From Carnimonas nigrificans ATCC BAA-78 (lineage in GTDB: Bacteria; Pseudomonadota; Gammaproteobacteria; Pseudomonadales; Halomonadaceae): a DNA stretch of 64,000 nucleotides. Position numbers and translations under genes: made by a program. Under the pieces are notes generated by a model, which worked only from the letters and a program-made list of their open reading frames with translations, searched no databases and was not told the origin of the DNA. Positions 39,967 through 48,005 of the stretch are shown here, in pieces. Numbering within the stretch: the stretch's first letter is position 1; each line of letters starts with the position of its first letter. Location: NCBI RefSeq assembly GCF_000526695.1, contig NZ_JAGO01000013.1, positions 186,001-250,000 of the forward strand. Reading direction: 5' to 3'.

Positions 39967-41448
39967 ATGGAAATACTACAACGCATCAATGACGTAATAT
40001 GGAACCCCCTGGTTGTTCTTGCTCTTGGCTCGGGTCTGCTTTTCACTATCGCGACACGTTGCCTGCAAATTCGGCGCTTTAAGGATATGATCAGTCTGAT
40101 TTTGCATGGTAAATCAGAGGCTGGGGAGATCTCATCGTTTCAGGCTCTAGCGCTGACGTTGTCGAGTCGGGTAGGGGTGGCTAATATTGCGGGGGTAGCT
40201 ACTGCGGTTGCCGCGGGTGGCCCGGGGGCTCTGTTTTGGATGGCTGTTGTAGCCTTCCTTGGCGGTGCGACAGCGTTCATAGAATCGACACTGGCACAGA
40301 TCTACAAACGCAATATCGACGGTGAAGTGCGGGGTGGGATCCCTTACTACATTGAGCGTGGCCTGCGTCTCAAGCCATTGGCAACCCTGGCTGCGATAAT
40401 AGGACTTTGCGTCTATGGATTCTTCGCTCCGGGGATTCAATCGAACAATATTGCCAGCAGCTTTTCGTCAGCCTTCGGGATTGCTCCTTGGGTGACTGGT
40501 CTGATCCTGGTCGCTTTGCTGGGTTATATTATATTTGGCCGCCGCAAACGGCTGATTCGCTTCGTTGAGTACGTTGTACCGTTCATGGCTGCTGGCTATG
40601 TTCTGGTTACTTTGCTGGTGTTGGCAGTAAATATCACCGCCATTCCCGAAGCATTGAGAGTTATTATTTCCAGTGCCTTTGGCCAGGACTCGGTATTTGG
40701 TGGAATACTCGGCTCGGCAGTGTTATGGGGGGTACGCCGGGGGATCTTCTCGAATGTTGCCGGTGTAGGGGAAGGTACCTTCGGCGCTGCTGCTGCGCGA
40801 GTCTCTCATCCGGCCGAGCAAGGTCTCGTACAATGCTTCTCTATCTATATCGACACGCTAGTGGTCTGTATGGCGACCGGGGTCATGATTGTCCTGACCG
40901 GCAGTTACAACGTAGTCACGGATGGTGTCACTCTGGTACAAAATCTTCCTGGCGTAGAAGCGGGTCCGGCGTTTACCCAGACGGCTGTCGACTCTCTTCT
41001 CGACGGCTTTGGGAGTATCTTCGTCGCTATATCCATCGCGCTATTCGCCTTTACCACATTGGTGGCGTTCTACTATATCTGCGAATCCAATCTGTTCTAT
41101 ATTTTCAAGTCTCGGCACCGTATCAGCATGTTCTGCCTGCGAGTCGTGCTATTGATAATGACGTTTTTCGGCACCGTGCAGTCGGCCGATTTCATCTGGG
41201 CCCTGGGCGATGTCGGTTATGGCTCGCTTGGTCTTGTCAACATGATCTGCTTGCTATTCCTGGCGCGCCCCGCCCTGGCTGCACTGCGTGACTATGATCG
41301 TCAGCGTAGCCAAGGTGGACCGATTACCTTTGTACCAGAGGAATTGGGTATCCAAAATGCTGACTATTGGACGCAAGATGGTAAACGTCCAGGTCACTTG
41401 GATACTAGCGACAACGTTGATGTTGTCCGATCAGGCAGTTCGGCTTGA
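39967..41448 (+). CDS. AGCS-family amino acid:Na+ (or H+) symporter
   Basis: A 493-residue carrier of the alanine/glycine:cation symporter family. Seen: the family block ALTLSSRVGVANIAGVATAVAAGGPGALFW and GVRRGIFSNVAGVGEGTFGAAAA, with roughly 11 TM helices. The canonical SGTVGTGNIAGVA is changed to SSRVGVANIAGVA and the usual NEAGLGSAPIAAA to NVAGVGEGTFGAAA, so substrate and cation sites may differ from the alanine carriers. 64 bases after the dehydrogenase; uptake of hydroxyproline is the likely job. Start (39967 versus 39922) is uncertain. Confidence 0.83.
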   Translation: MEILQRINDVIWNPLVVLALGSGLLFTIATRCLQIRRFKDMISLILHGKSEAGEISSFQALALTLSSRVGVANIAGVATAVAAGGPGALFWMAVVAFLGGATAFIESTLAQIYKRNIDGEVRGGIPYYIERGLRLKPLATLAAIIGLCVYGFFAPGIQSNNIASSFSSAFGIAPWVTGLILVALLGYIIFGRRKRLIRFVEYVVPFMAAGYVLVTLLVLAVNITAIPEALRVIISSAFGQDSVFGGILGSAVLWGVRRGIFSNVAGVGEGTFGAAAARVSHPAEQGLVQCFSIYIDTLVVCMATGVMIVLTGSYNVVTDGVTLVQNLPGVEAGPAFTQTAVDSLLDGFGSIFVAISIALFAFTTLVAFYYICESNLFYIFKSRHRISMFCLRVVLLIMTFFGTVQSADFIWALGDVGYGSLGLVNMICLLFLARPALAALRDYDRQRSQGGPITFVPEELGIQNADYWTQDGKRPGHLDTSDNVDVVRSGSSA

Positions 41449-41582
41449 CGATATTGAATCTACAGCGGCATCGCATGGTGCCGCTTGCTTTGATAGATGA
41501 AAGCTCATCCTGGTCAGGCACCTTTGCAGTGCCACATGGCCTCATCCATCTCTGGAGTAATATTCGTTAAAGGCAACGCGGC

Positions 41583-41804
41583 GGCTTTTCGTTTTCATAG
41601 ACGTCGATCGCGAGGCCGCCAAGCTATTCGTTTTTGAGGGTGGGATAACGCCATGAGTGTCAATCAGGCCGCTGCGTGAGGTGTTGATCAGCAGCGCGTC
41701 TTTCTTCATCGAGGGGAGGGTATCCGTTGATCAGAAGGCGGGTAGATTCGAGCAGCGGACAGTGTAGGCTGATAACGTCGAATATTTCGATCAGCGGCGG
41801 CAAT
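41583..41804 (-). pseudogene. Decayed D-lactate dehydrogenase (ldhA-like) fragment
   Basis: The minus strand of this otherwise empty 420-bp gap encodes pieces of a D-2-hydroxyacid dehydrogenase in correct order but shifting frames: LPPLIEI plus FDVISLHCPLLESTRLLING (41724-41804), then MKKDALLINTSRSGLID (41645-41710), then LKNE, an in-frame TAG, and LGGLAIDVYENEKP (41583-41624). These match the LdhA blocks DVISLHCPL, INTSRG and LDVYE. Start, NAD fold and C-terminus are gone, so it is an old relic. Confidence 0.85.
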
Positions 41805-41868
41805 TAGACCAGCGAGCGCAAGTAGGCGAGCACTCGCTAATCCTTTGGGCAGTTAAATAATCTCAGAA

Positions 41869-42819
41869 TCAATACACCAGGGGTGGTGGTCCGAGTTCTT
41901 CCAGCAACTGCTGCATTTTGACATAGGCTTTGTTCCGATATTCGATCAGTTCGGAAATGCGGTCTGCCGGTACATTGAGGAATCCTGCACCGCTTTTAAC
42001 TCCCAGCTTGCCTTGTGCAATCAAATCACTCAGCACGTCAGGGGTAGCAAAGCGTTCCGGGAAAGAGGTTTGCAGGGACTGGTAGCAGAAATTGTATACA
42101 TCCAGTCCTGCCATATCTGCGATGGCAAAGGGGCCAAAGAATGGCAGCCTGAAGCCGAATGTTGTACGCACCAGCACATCAATCGCTTCAGGGGTTGCTA
42201 CTCCTTCTTCAACCAGTTGTGCGGCTTCATGGAACAGCGCGTATTGAAGTCGGTTCAGTACAAAGCCGGTAACATCTTTAACAACGGCGGTTTCTTTACC
42301 GGTGCTATGAACAAGCGCGCAGGCTTCTTCAATCGTCTGACTGGATGTACCTTCGTGGGGAATAATCTCTACGCCGGGGATAAACGGTGAAGGATTAGAG
42401 AAATGTACGCCAAGAAAACGCTCAGGATGAGTCACTGCTTCAGCCAGACTGGCGATCGAAATGGTGGAGGTATTGGAGCCAATCAGCGCATCGGGCTTTG
42501 CTGCCGAGCAAATCTTGCGCAGCGTTTCATGCTTGATTTCAATTATTTCAGGGACAGCTTCCTCGATATAATCGGCGTCTTTCACTGCTTCTTCAATGGA
42601 AGAAGCAACGCTGATGTTCTGCTCAATCTTTTCTACCGAGCCTTCAGGAAATAAACCATCCTTGACGAACTGTTTGGCTTCGGTAATCAGGCGGGAGAGA
42701 TTTTGCTTGCTCGCTTCAACATTAACATCAGCGATTTTTATATGATTTCCAGCAATGGCGAGTACTTGAGCAATACCGCCTCCCATATAACCTGAGCCGA
42801 TAATCGCGACTTTTTTCAT
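41869..42819 (-). CDS. 3-hydroxyacyl-CoA-dehydrogenase-family oxidoreductase
   Basis: A 316-residue NAD-dependent enzyme. Rossmann motif KKVAIIGSGYMGGGIAQVLA, then YIEEAVPE, GSNTSTISIASLAEAVTHPERFLGVHFSNP with the catalytic His, and GFVLNRLQYALFHEA. The same fold includes L-gulonate 3-dehydrogenase and other enzymes that oxidise 3-hydroxy acids without CoA. Being last in a unit with a sugar isomerase and opposite a sugar-acid-type MFS carrier, a 3-hydroxy sugar-acid substrate is likelier than an acyl-CoA (inference). ATG 42819 follows AAGGAT. Confidence 0.78.
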   Translation of the reverse strand: MKKVAIIGSGYMGGGIAQVLAIAGNHIKIADVNVEASKQNLSRLITEAKQFVKDGLFPEGSVEKIEQNISVASSIEEAVKDADYIEEAVPEIIEIKHETLRKICSAAKPDALIGSNTSTISIASLAEAVTHPERFLGVHFSNPSPFIPGVEIIPHEGTSSQTIEEACALVHSTGKETAVVKDVTGFVLNRLQYALFHEAAQLVEEGVATPEAIDVLVRTTFGFRLPFFGPFAIADMAGLDVYNFCYQSLQTSFPERFATPDVLSDLIAQGKLGVKSGAGFLNVPADRISELIEYRNKAYVKMQQLLEELGPPPLVY

Positions 42820-42903
42820 GGCGAAGTCATATCCTTTAAAGCGTTTAGTAGAGTAACGGCATAATGGACATGCCGTTACCCATCCATACATCTCGAAGAG
42901 GAG

Positions 42904-43833
42904 TTAGTCTGCCAGTGCAGAGGTCAGTATCTGACGAATATATTGAACGTTCTCAGCGATCACGCCGAGAGAATCGGAGCCATAGTGCTCACAGCAGAAC
43001 GGAGCGTTATAGCCCAGCTCCAGGGCACGGCGAATCACCTGGCGGTAATTGATATAGCCATACTTTAGCGGCGTAGGGTCTGTGGCATAGGCACCAGTTT
43101 GTGGATCGAAATCGCGGGAATAGTTCTTGATGTGCCAGAAATTGGAGTAAGGCAGCACTTTCTCAAACATCTGCGGCCACGGTTCAACTTCACGATGTAG
43201 ACGCACCAGATTACCAAGATCAGGGTTCAGACCCACGGCGTCGTGCGCGACATCCTTGACGAAGGAAACCGCATCGTCCGGCGTGCCTACATAGGTGTCT
43301 TCATACATTTCCAGACTAAGCTGGATGCCCTGGGCCTTGGCAGCATCGCCCAATGCACGGGTACGCTCAATGGCCTGATCACGCAATGCAGGATCATCGT
43401 GATGACCATCCTCCAGCCAGAACCATATCGCCTTGGCCTGGGCTGGTTTGAGTGCTTGCATGAAGCCGGTATTGACGACGGTTACGCCAAAACTCGGAGC
43501 GATCTCAATAAAACGTTTGGCATCATCGAAGTTTCTCTGACCATTACTTGTATCTACGACAGAATTACGTGTCATGGAAATTGACGATAGCCCCAAACCT
43601 TCACCGTCCAATACACGCCGGAACTCTTCAAGTCGCTCGTCGCTTAATTTTGCCAGCGACAGCCACGCATCGGTGGGGTCGATCAGATCAACGCCCAGCT
43701 CTTTCATCTGGCGCATCTGGGATGCCCATACGGTCGAAGAGGCTTCTGTCAAAGGGGTGCCATCGGGGGTCACATTCCCAAATACCAGCATATTGCCGCC
43801 AATCGGCCAGTTAGCTGCGGTATAGGTTGCCAT
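42904..43833 (-). CDS. TIM-barrel sugar phosphate isomerase/epimerase
   Basis: A 309-residue member of the xylose-isomerase-like (AP endonuclease 2) superfamily. Metal-ligand candidates are the Glu in LEMYEDTYVG, Asp in GLNPDLGNLV, His in FWHIKNYSRDF and Glu in FCCEHYGSDS. It begins MATYTAANWPIGG. Substrate unknown. First gene of a minus-strand unit with the dehydrogenase at 41869 (84-base gap), divergent from the MFS gene across a region with operators. TCCAGGAGAAA-type ribosome site upstream. Confidence 0.78.
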   Translation of the reverse strand: MATYTAANWPIGGNMLVFGNVTPDGTPLTEASSTVWASQMRQMKELGVDLIDPTDAWLSLAKLSDERLEEFRRVLDGEGLGLSSISMTRNSVVDTSNGQRNFDDAKRFIEIAPSFGVTVVNTGFMQALKPAQAKAIWFWLEDGHHDDPALRDQAIERTRALGDAAKAQGIQLSLEMYEDTYVGTPDDAVSFVKDVAHDAVGLNPDLGNLVRLHREVEPWPQMFEKVLPYSNFWHIKNYSRDFDPQTGAYATDPTPLKYGYINYRQVIRRALELGYNAPFCCEHYGSDSLGVIAENVQYIRQILTSALAD

Positions 43834-43855
43834 CGTTTTCTCCTGGAAAGTAAAT

Positions 43856-43867
43856 ATCCTATAGGAT
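43856..43867. promoter_or_regulatory. ATCCTATAGGAT palindrome, operator-like
   Basis: A perfect 12-bp palindrome 23 bases before the TIM-barrel gene start on the minus strand. Similar sequences recur at 44011-44036 and 46849-46876, all in promoters of this gene group. Confidence 0.6.
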
Positions 43868-44010
43868 TTATGGCACAGGGAATGGGGGAGGGGTATTCTA
43901 CTTTTGTCAGGGAGGCTGGTTAATACATCACTTTCTCTTCATTCATTGAAGATGCTGCATTTATGAATGTCATCTGCCCGTTCTTATAAAGTCGTATATC
44001 GAGCAGAAAA

Positions 44011-44036
44011 ATCGTATGGGATAAATCGTATAGGAT
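44011..44036. promoter_or_regulatory. Tandem ATCGTATRGGAT elements upstream of the MFS gene
   Basis: ATCGTATGGGAT (44011-44022) and ATCGTATAGGAT (44025-44036) repeat with a 14-base period, 43 bases before the MFS start. They are variants of the ATCCTATAGGAT operator at 43856. Confidence 0.6.
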
Positions 44037-44078
44037 ATTTATTTTCATGAATGCTGTGCTCTCCACTGGAGACCTAAA

Positions 44079-45377
44079 ATGCGAACACCCTCTGGCACTC
44101 CTACCACCATAAAGAAAGGTCGTAAGATCAGAAACTTGCGGTGGTTTATTGTGATATTTGCCTTGCTTGCCGGCATTATCAATTACATGGACAGAAGTGC
44201 TCTCTCCATCTCGGCCCCTGAGTTAATGGAGGAGTTCAACTTTAGTGCCGCAGACATTGGGCTGATGGGAACGGTGTTCTCCTGGATCTATGCGGTTTCC
44301 CAGCTTCCTGCGGGATGGGTTACTGACCGAATGGGGACTCGGCGAGTCTATGCAGGCGCAATTGCCGGTTGGAGTATCTGTATCGGGCTGGTCGCCCTAT
44401 GTACCCGTTTCTGGCACTTCCTGTTGCTGAGAGCGCTGTTAGGCATTACCGAATCTCCCAATTCGCCTGCTTCAGCCAAGATGACATCGGACTGGTTCCC
44501 TCGTAGTGAGCGCAGTCATGCGACGGCTATATGGGATAGTGGCAGCAAATGGGGGCCTGCAATTGCTCCGCCGATTCTGACGTTGATCATGATCGGTTAT
44601 GGATGGCGCGCCATTTATATATTCCTTGGCATTATTGGTGTCGCGCTTGCGGTTTCCTTCTTTATCTTTTATCGCAAACCATCAGAGCACCCCAATATCA
44701 CCGATGAAGAACTGGAACTGATTACCAGAGACAAGCAGCAGGACGATCTGAGTGGTGCTGATATCTCATGGATGAGCATGTTCAAGTATCGCCAGGTGTG
44801 GGGAATGATGCTGGGGTATTTCTGCATTATATGGATCTGGAACATCTTCATTGTATTCCTGCCCCTTTATCTGCAAAAAGCTCAAGGTATCAGCATCCTG
44901 CAAAGTGGATGGCTGGCTGCGATTCCTTTTCTTGGGGCGGCTATCCTGGAGTTTCTGGGCGGTTACGTCATGACAAGGATGAATAAGCGTTCATCCCGCT
45001 CTCCTTTGTCATTGAAGTTGAGGTATATGGGCTTCTCCACCATCCTTGCGGGTCTTCTGGTCTGCATGCTTCCGCTCATGCCCAACTTGACCAGTTTCAT
45101 TGTGGTCATGACGCTAGCCATAGGGTTCGTTGCAAACTCGCAGGGTATCGCATGGACGCTGGCTGGTGACGTCATTGGCAGCAGGAAAGTATCCTCACTG
45201 GGTGCCGTACAAAACTTTGGCGGTTATTTTGGTGGCGCTTTCGCTCCTCTGGTCACAGGGATCATTGTTGATGCGACTGGCTCGTTTACCATTCCTATTA
45301 TTGTCGGCGGTGTTATTGCAGCCTGTGCCGCTCTTGCTTATGGCGGATTAGTGCGCAAACCGATTCTGGTGGAGTGA
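44079..45377 (+). CDS. MFS transporter, anion:cation symporter (ACS) type
   Basis: A 432-residue 12-TM carrier. The opening INYMDRSALSISAPELMEEF and TRRVYAGAIAGWSICIGLVAL with the ALLGITESPNSPASAKM segment are characteristic of ACS carriers for hexuronates, galactonate and other sugar acids. GGAG sits nine bases upstream of ATG. It is divergent from the isomerase and shares its promoter region; uptake of the sugar acid that the neighbouring enzymes process is inferred. Confidence 0.85.
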   Translation: MRTPSGTPTTIKKGRKIRNLRWFIVIFALLAGIINYMDRSALSISAPELMEEFNFSAADIGLMGTVFSWIYAVSQLPAGWVTDRMGTRRVYAGAIAGWSICIGLVALCTRFWHFLLLRALLGITESPNSPASAKMTSDWFPRSERSHATAIWDSGSKWGPAIAPPILTLIMIGYGWRAIYIFLGIIGVALAVSFFIFYRKPSEHPNITDEELELITRDKQQDDLSGADISWMSMFKYRQVWGMMLGYFCIIWIWNIFIVFLPLYLQKAQGISILQSGWLAAIPFLGAAILEFLGGYVMTRMNKRSSRSPLSLKLRYMGFSTILAGLLVCMLPLMPNLTSFIVVMTLAIGFVANSQGIAWTLAGDVIGSRKVSSLGAVQNFGGYFGGAFAPLVTGIIVDATGSFTIPIIVGGVIAACAALAYGGLVRKPILVE

Positions 45378-45855
45378 TCAAAGAATAGCCTTGATTAAGC
45401 CGCGCGTTCACCGTGCCAAGTAGCGCTAGATTTTGAGGAGGAAGTTCATCCGAGCGCGGCTTTTACTGGCAGGAAGAGCGATAGTGGTCTCTAAAAAGGG
45501 AGGATATAGTGTCCTCCCTTTTTGGTTACTTGAGGTGAGTTATTACCAGATGAATGCTTTGCCAGATGCTGGGAAAATTCACGCCCAGAAACCAATAATA
45601 GAGTGGCGCTTAACGCCGCATGGAGAACTTTCAATAAGTGCAAGCCGACATAAGGGCGGCCAGCATTCTCAAGGGAGGCATCAATATTGGAGGCAACAAG
45701 TACCGTGTCGTCGTATCGCATGGAACATGCGTACCGACAGTCCGGGCGGCTTTGGCTCCGCCCAGATATTTCTTTACGCTTGAAGTATTACTTTTGGGGA
45801 GTTTGATGCTCCAAAGGCCCCGTCAGAGAAAGGGCCCAAGGGAATAAGGAAGGCG
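45378..45855. other. 478-bp gap between MFS and SDR genes
   Basis: The gap holds the MFS terminator and no gene I recognise. A 76-codon minus-strand frame at 45491-45721 runs into the terminator and shows no known family; I do not call it. An inverted pair AAGCCGCGC (45397-45405) and GCGCGGCTT (45454-45462) is also present. Confidence 0.4.
45493..45523 (+). terminator. Perfect 12-bp rho-independent terminator after the MFS gene
   Basis: AAAAAGGGAGGA (45493-45504), a seven-base loop and TCCTCCCTTTTT (45512-45523) give a perfect stem with A and U tracts on both sides; it could work on either strand. Confidence 0.9.
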
Positions 45856-46629
45856 CTAAACCATGTGTTTGCCGCCATCGATGTTGATCGAGGTGCCATT
45901 CACGAAGCTTGAATCATCGCTTACAAGAAACGCCACCAGGCCCGCGATCTCCTGCGGTTGCCCCACGCGCTCAAGCGGGATATTGGATGACATGCTCTGT
46001 TTGCGTTCGTCACTGAGCTTGCCGCCCATGATGTCAGTATCAATGGGGCCGGGCACTATGGCATTGACGGTGATGCCATATTTTCCCAGCTCTCTGGCGC
46101 CACCACGGGTAAGCCCCTGAACGGCAGCCTTGGCCGCAGCATAACCGGTTTTAGAGAAGGTTCCGCCGCCATCGTAGGCAGTAATGGAAGAGGTGTTCAC
46201 AATGCGACCACCTTCCTTATTGGCAATGAAGCGCTGGGCCGCTGCCTGCATCATGAATAGCGTGCCCTTGGCATTCACATCCATAACACGATCCCATGTT
46301 GCATCATCGAGTTCGAACAGGGTGTGAGGACTGGCGACGCCGGCAAGATTGACCAGCGCCCGTATAGGCGGTAGCTGCTCATCAATTACCGTAAAGGCGT
46401 TTTCAACGGCAGCTTTATCGCTGATATCCAGCCCCAGGCCCACGACCTGGACATCCTTTTCCTCATTGAGCTGCGCGGCAAATGCTTCTACTGCCGCGCC
46501 ATCTATATCAATGAGGGCCAAGTGCCACCCCTTGTCGGCGAGCTTGCGCGCCACATGTCGACCGATACCTCTTTCTGCCCCTGCACCGGTCACGATAGCG
46601 GTGTAAGTACCCTGATGATCATTACTCAT
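45856..46629 (-). CDS. SDR-family oxidoreductase
   Basis: A 257-residue classical short-chain dehydrogenase. The cofactor motif is TGAGAERGIGRHVA, a variant of TGxxxGxG with an insertion; NLAGVAS (NNAG-type), the catalytic Ser in NTSSITAYDGGG and Tyr-Lys in YAAAKAAV follow, and the C-terminus is FVNGTSINIDGGKHMV. Substrate unknown; polyol or sugar dehydrogenases are common in this family. It is transcribed from the operator-bearing region at 46849-46876 and follows the remnant of a TIM-barrel gene. Confidence 0.85.
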   Translation of the reverse strand: MSNDHQGTYTAIVTGAGAERGIGRHVARKLADKGWHLALIDIDGAAVEAFAAQLNEEKDVQVVGLGLDISDKAAVENAFTVIDEQLPPIRALVNLAGVASPHTLFELDDATWDRVMDVNAKGTLFMMQAAAQRFIANKEGGRIVNTSSITAYDGGGTFSKTGYAAAKAAVQGLTRGGARELGKYGITVNAIVPGPIDTDIMGGKLSDERKQSMSSNIPLERVGQPQEIAGLVAFLVSDDSSFVNGTSINIDGGKHMV

Positions 46630-46658
46630 GCGATAGTGCTCCTTAAATAATAAAGACT

Positions 46659-46740
46659 TCAGCGAGCCTGGCAGACAGGCGTTAGTACCTGACGAATGAA
46701 TGCAATGTGTTCAGCGATAATGTTGATGGCAACCGCGACG
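46659..46740 (-). pseudogene. C-terminal remnant of a TIM-barrel sugar isomerase
   Basis: The minus-strand frame ends in VAINIIAEHIAFIRQVLTP, VCQAR and a stop, which aligns with the C-terminus of the intact isomerase gene at 42904 (LGVIAENVQYIRQILTSALAD). Upstream the match is lost. It sits between the operator at 46849 and the SDR gene, where the first gene of an operon would be, so a paralogous isomerase was probably deleted. Confidence 0.7.
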
Positions 46741-46848
46741 GTAGAAGGGGCATCCAGCAGAGGAGGGTGGTTCGTTTTCCGATTGCCAGTCCCATGTCGC
46801 TTCCCTCTGACAAGCCATGTTTCTGCCGTGTATGGGCGCCGTGATTTA

Positions 46849-46876
46849 TATCCCATATGAAAAATCATATAGGATA
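46849..46876. promoter_or_regulatory. 28-bp inverted repeat between SDR unit and GntR gene
   Basis: TATCCCATATGA (46849-46860), AAAA, TCATATAGGATA (46865-46876) form an inverted repeat with one mismatched pair, 110 bases before the GntR start. The right arm matches the elements at 44025 and 43856. The 356-base gap 46630-46985 holds this site and the isomerase remnant only. Confidence 0.7.
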
Positions 46877-46985
46877 TTTTTCATGGACATGGCTGCGTCC
46901 GATATACTACTTTTACATGAATTCGACGATTTGACGCTTCGTGTTAAAAGAACAATTCCGCTACTCAATACGCCATAGGAAATGA

Positions 46986-47687
46986 ATGGGGACTTCGCTT
47001 TTTTCTTCCGTTAACAAGCCTGTACGTCGCGGATTACGTGATGATGTCCATGCCACCCTGCTTGATCTGCTGTTATCCAGGAAGCTCGCTCCAGGCGAGC
47101 GACTCAGCATAGATCGAATCGCGCGTGATCTGGAGGTATCGCCCACCCCGGTTCGGGAAGCCCTGGCGATGCTCGAAAATACCCATCTGGTGACTCGTGA
47201 AGCGCTCAAGGGGTACCGGGTGGCTCCTCCTCTGCCTGCATCAGAAATTCATCACCTGGTCGATGCGCGCAAGATGCTGGAAGGCACTGCGCTACAGCTC
47301 GCCATGCCACGATTGGCCGAGTGGCTGCCTTTGCTCGAAGAGGCGCAGCAGCGCCACAGTGCCGCTACCGCGCTGATTGTTGACGCTGACGGTGAAATTT
47401 CGCTATCGACGACCAAAAAGTATTTTGCGGCTGATCTGGCGTTTCACATGGTGATCATGAGAGCTGCGCAGAATCCTTATCTGATCCAGATGTACGAAAC
47501 CCTGGGGGCATTGACTCACCGCATGCTCCAGCTTGCCAACCATGGCCCGGATGACGCTCGCGAAGCGCACGCTGAACATCTGCGGATTCTGTCAGCGTTG
47601 CAAGAGGGTAATGCAGATAGTGCGCGAGCCGCGCTGATCGTTCATCTCGAAAATGTTCAAGGGCGCGCTGTTCACGACTCCAATTAA
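46986..47687 (+). CDS. GntR/FCD transcriptional regulator
   Basis: A 233-residue regulator. The HTH with LLDLLLSRKLAPGERLSIDRIARDLEVSPTPVREALAMLE is a GntR signature (VSPTPVREAL); the FCD domain has FHMVIMRAAQNPYLIQMY, EHLRILSALQEGN and C-terminal HLENVQGRA. The gene faces away from the SDR gene and the 28-bp inverted repeat lies between them, so it is the natural candidate for the protein that binds all ATAGGAT elements in this cluster (inference). AGGAAA lies close upstream. Confidence 0.87.
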   Translation: MGTSLFSSVNKPVRRGLRDDVHATLLDLLLSRKLAPGERLSIDRIARDLEVSPTPVREALAMLENTHLVTREALKGYRVAPPLPASEIHHLVDARKMLEGTALQLAMPRLAEWLPLLEEAQQRHSAATALIVDADGEISLSTTKKYFAADLAFHMVIMRAAQNPYLIQMYETLGALTHRMLQLANHGPDDAREAHAEHLRILSALQEGNADSARAALIVHLENVQGRAVHDSN

Positions 47688-48005
47688 GCGCGCGCCTACG
47701 CGCAGGATGAATGCCGCTGGATATGCGATGGGGTCAGTTAGGGTGTTCATATGATCGCTTGGAGATCATGAGATCGAAAGCGAGTTTCACGCGCACATCC
47801 AAGGCAATAGCGGCATTTAAGACGGAGTTCAGCGGTATAGAGCCGAATTAAAATAATAAACGGCCAGGACGACAGTGAAGTACCCATGGGCCTTATCTTA
47901 TGGGCGCCGTATTCATTCCATGAATAGACTCAGAATGAACATGATCACGGCATCGACATCTCGACAGCCGTGAATCCGCTTGGTTTAGCCGGTGGGGTCT
48001 CGGCT
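47688..48005. other. 318-bp convergent gap
   Basis: No gene is seen between the GntR and SorC genes, which end towards each other. A 7-3-7 palindrome, TATTCAT-TCC-ATGAATA (47910-47926), could be part of a terminator; otherwise nothing recognisable. Confidence 0.4.

Noticed and set aside
45491-45721. 76-codon minus-strand frame between MFS and SDR genes
   Set aside because: It reads through a perfect terminator hairpin and shows no known family.
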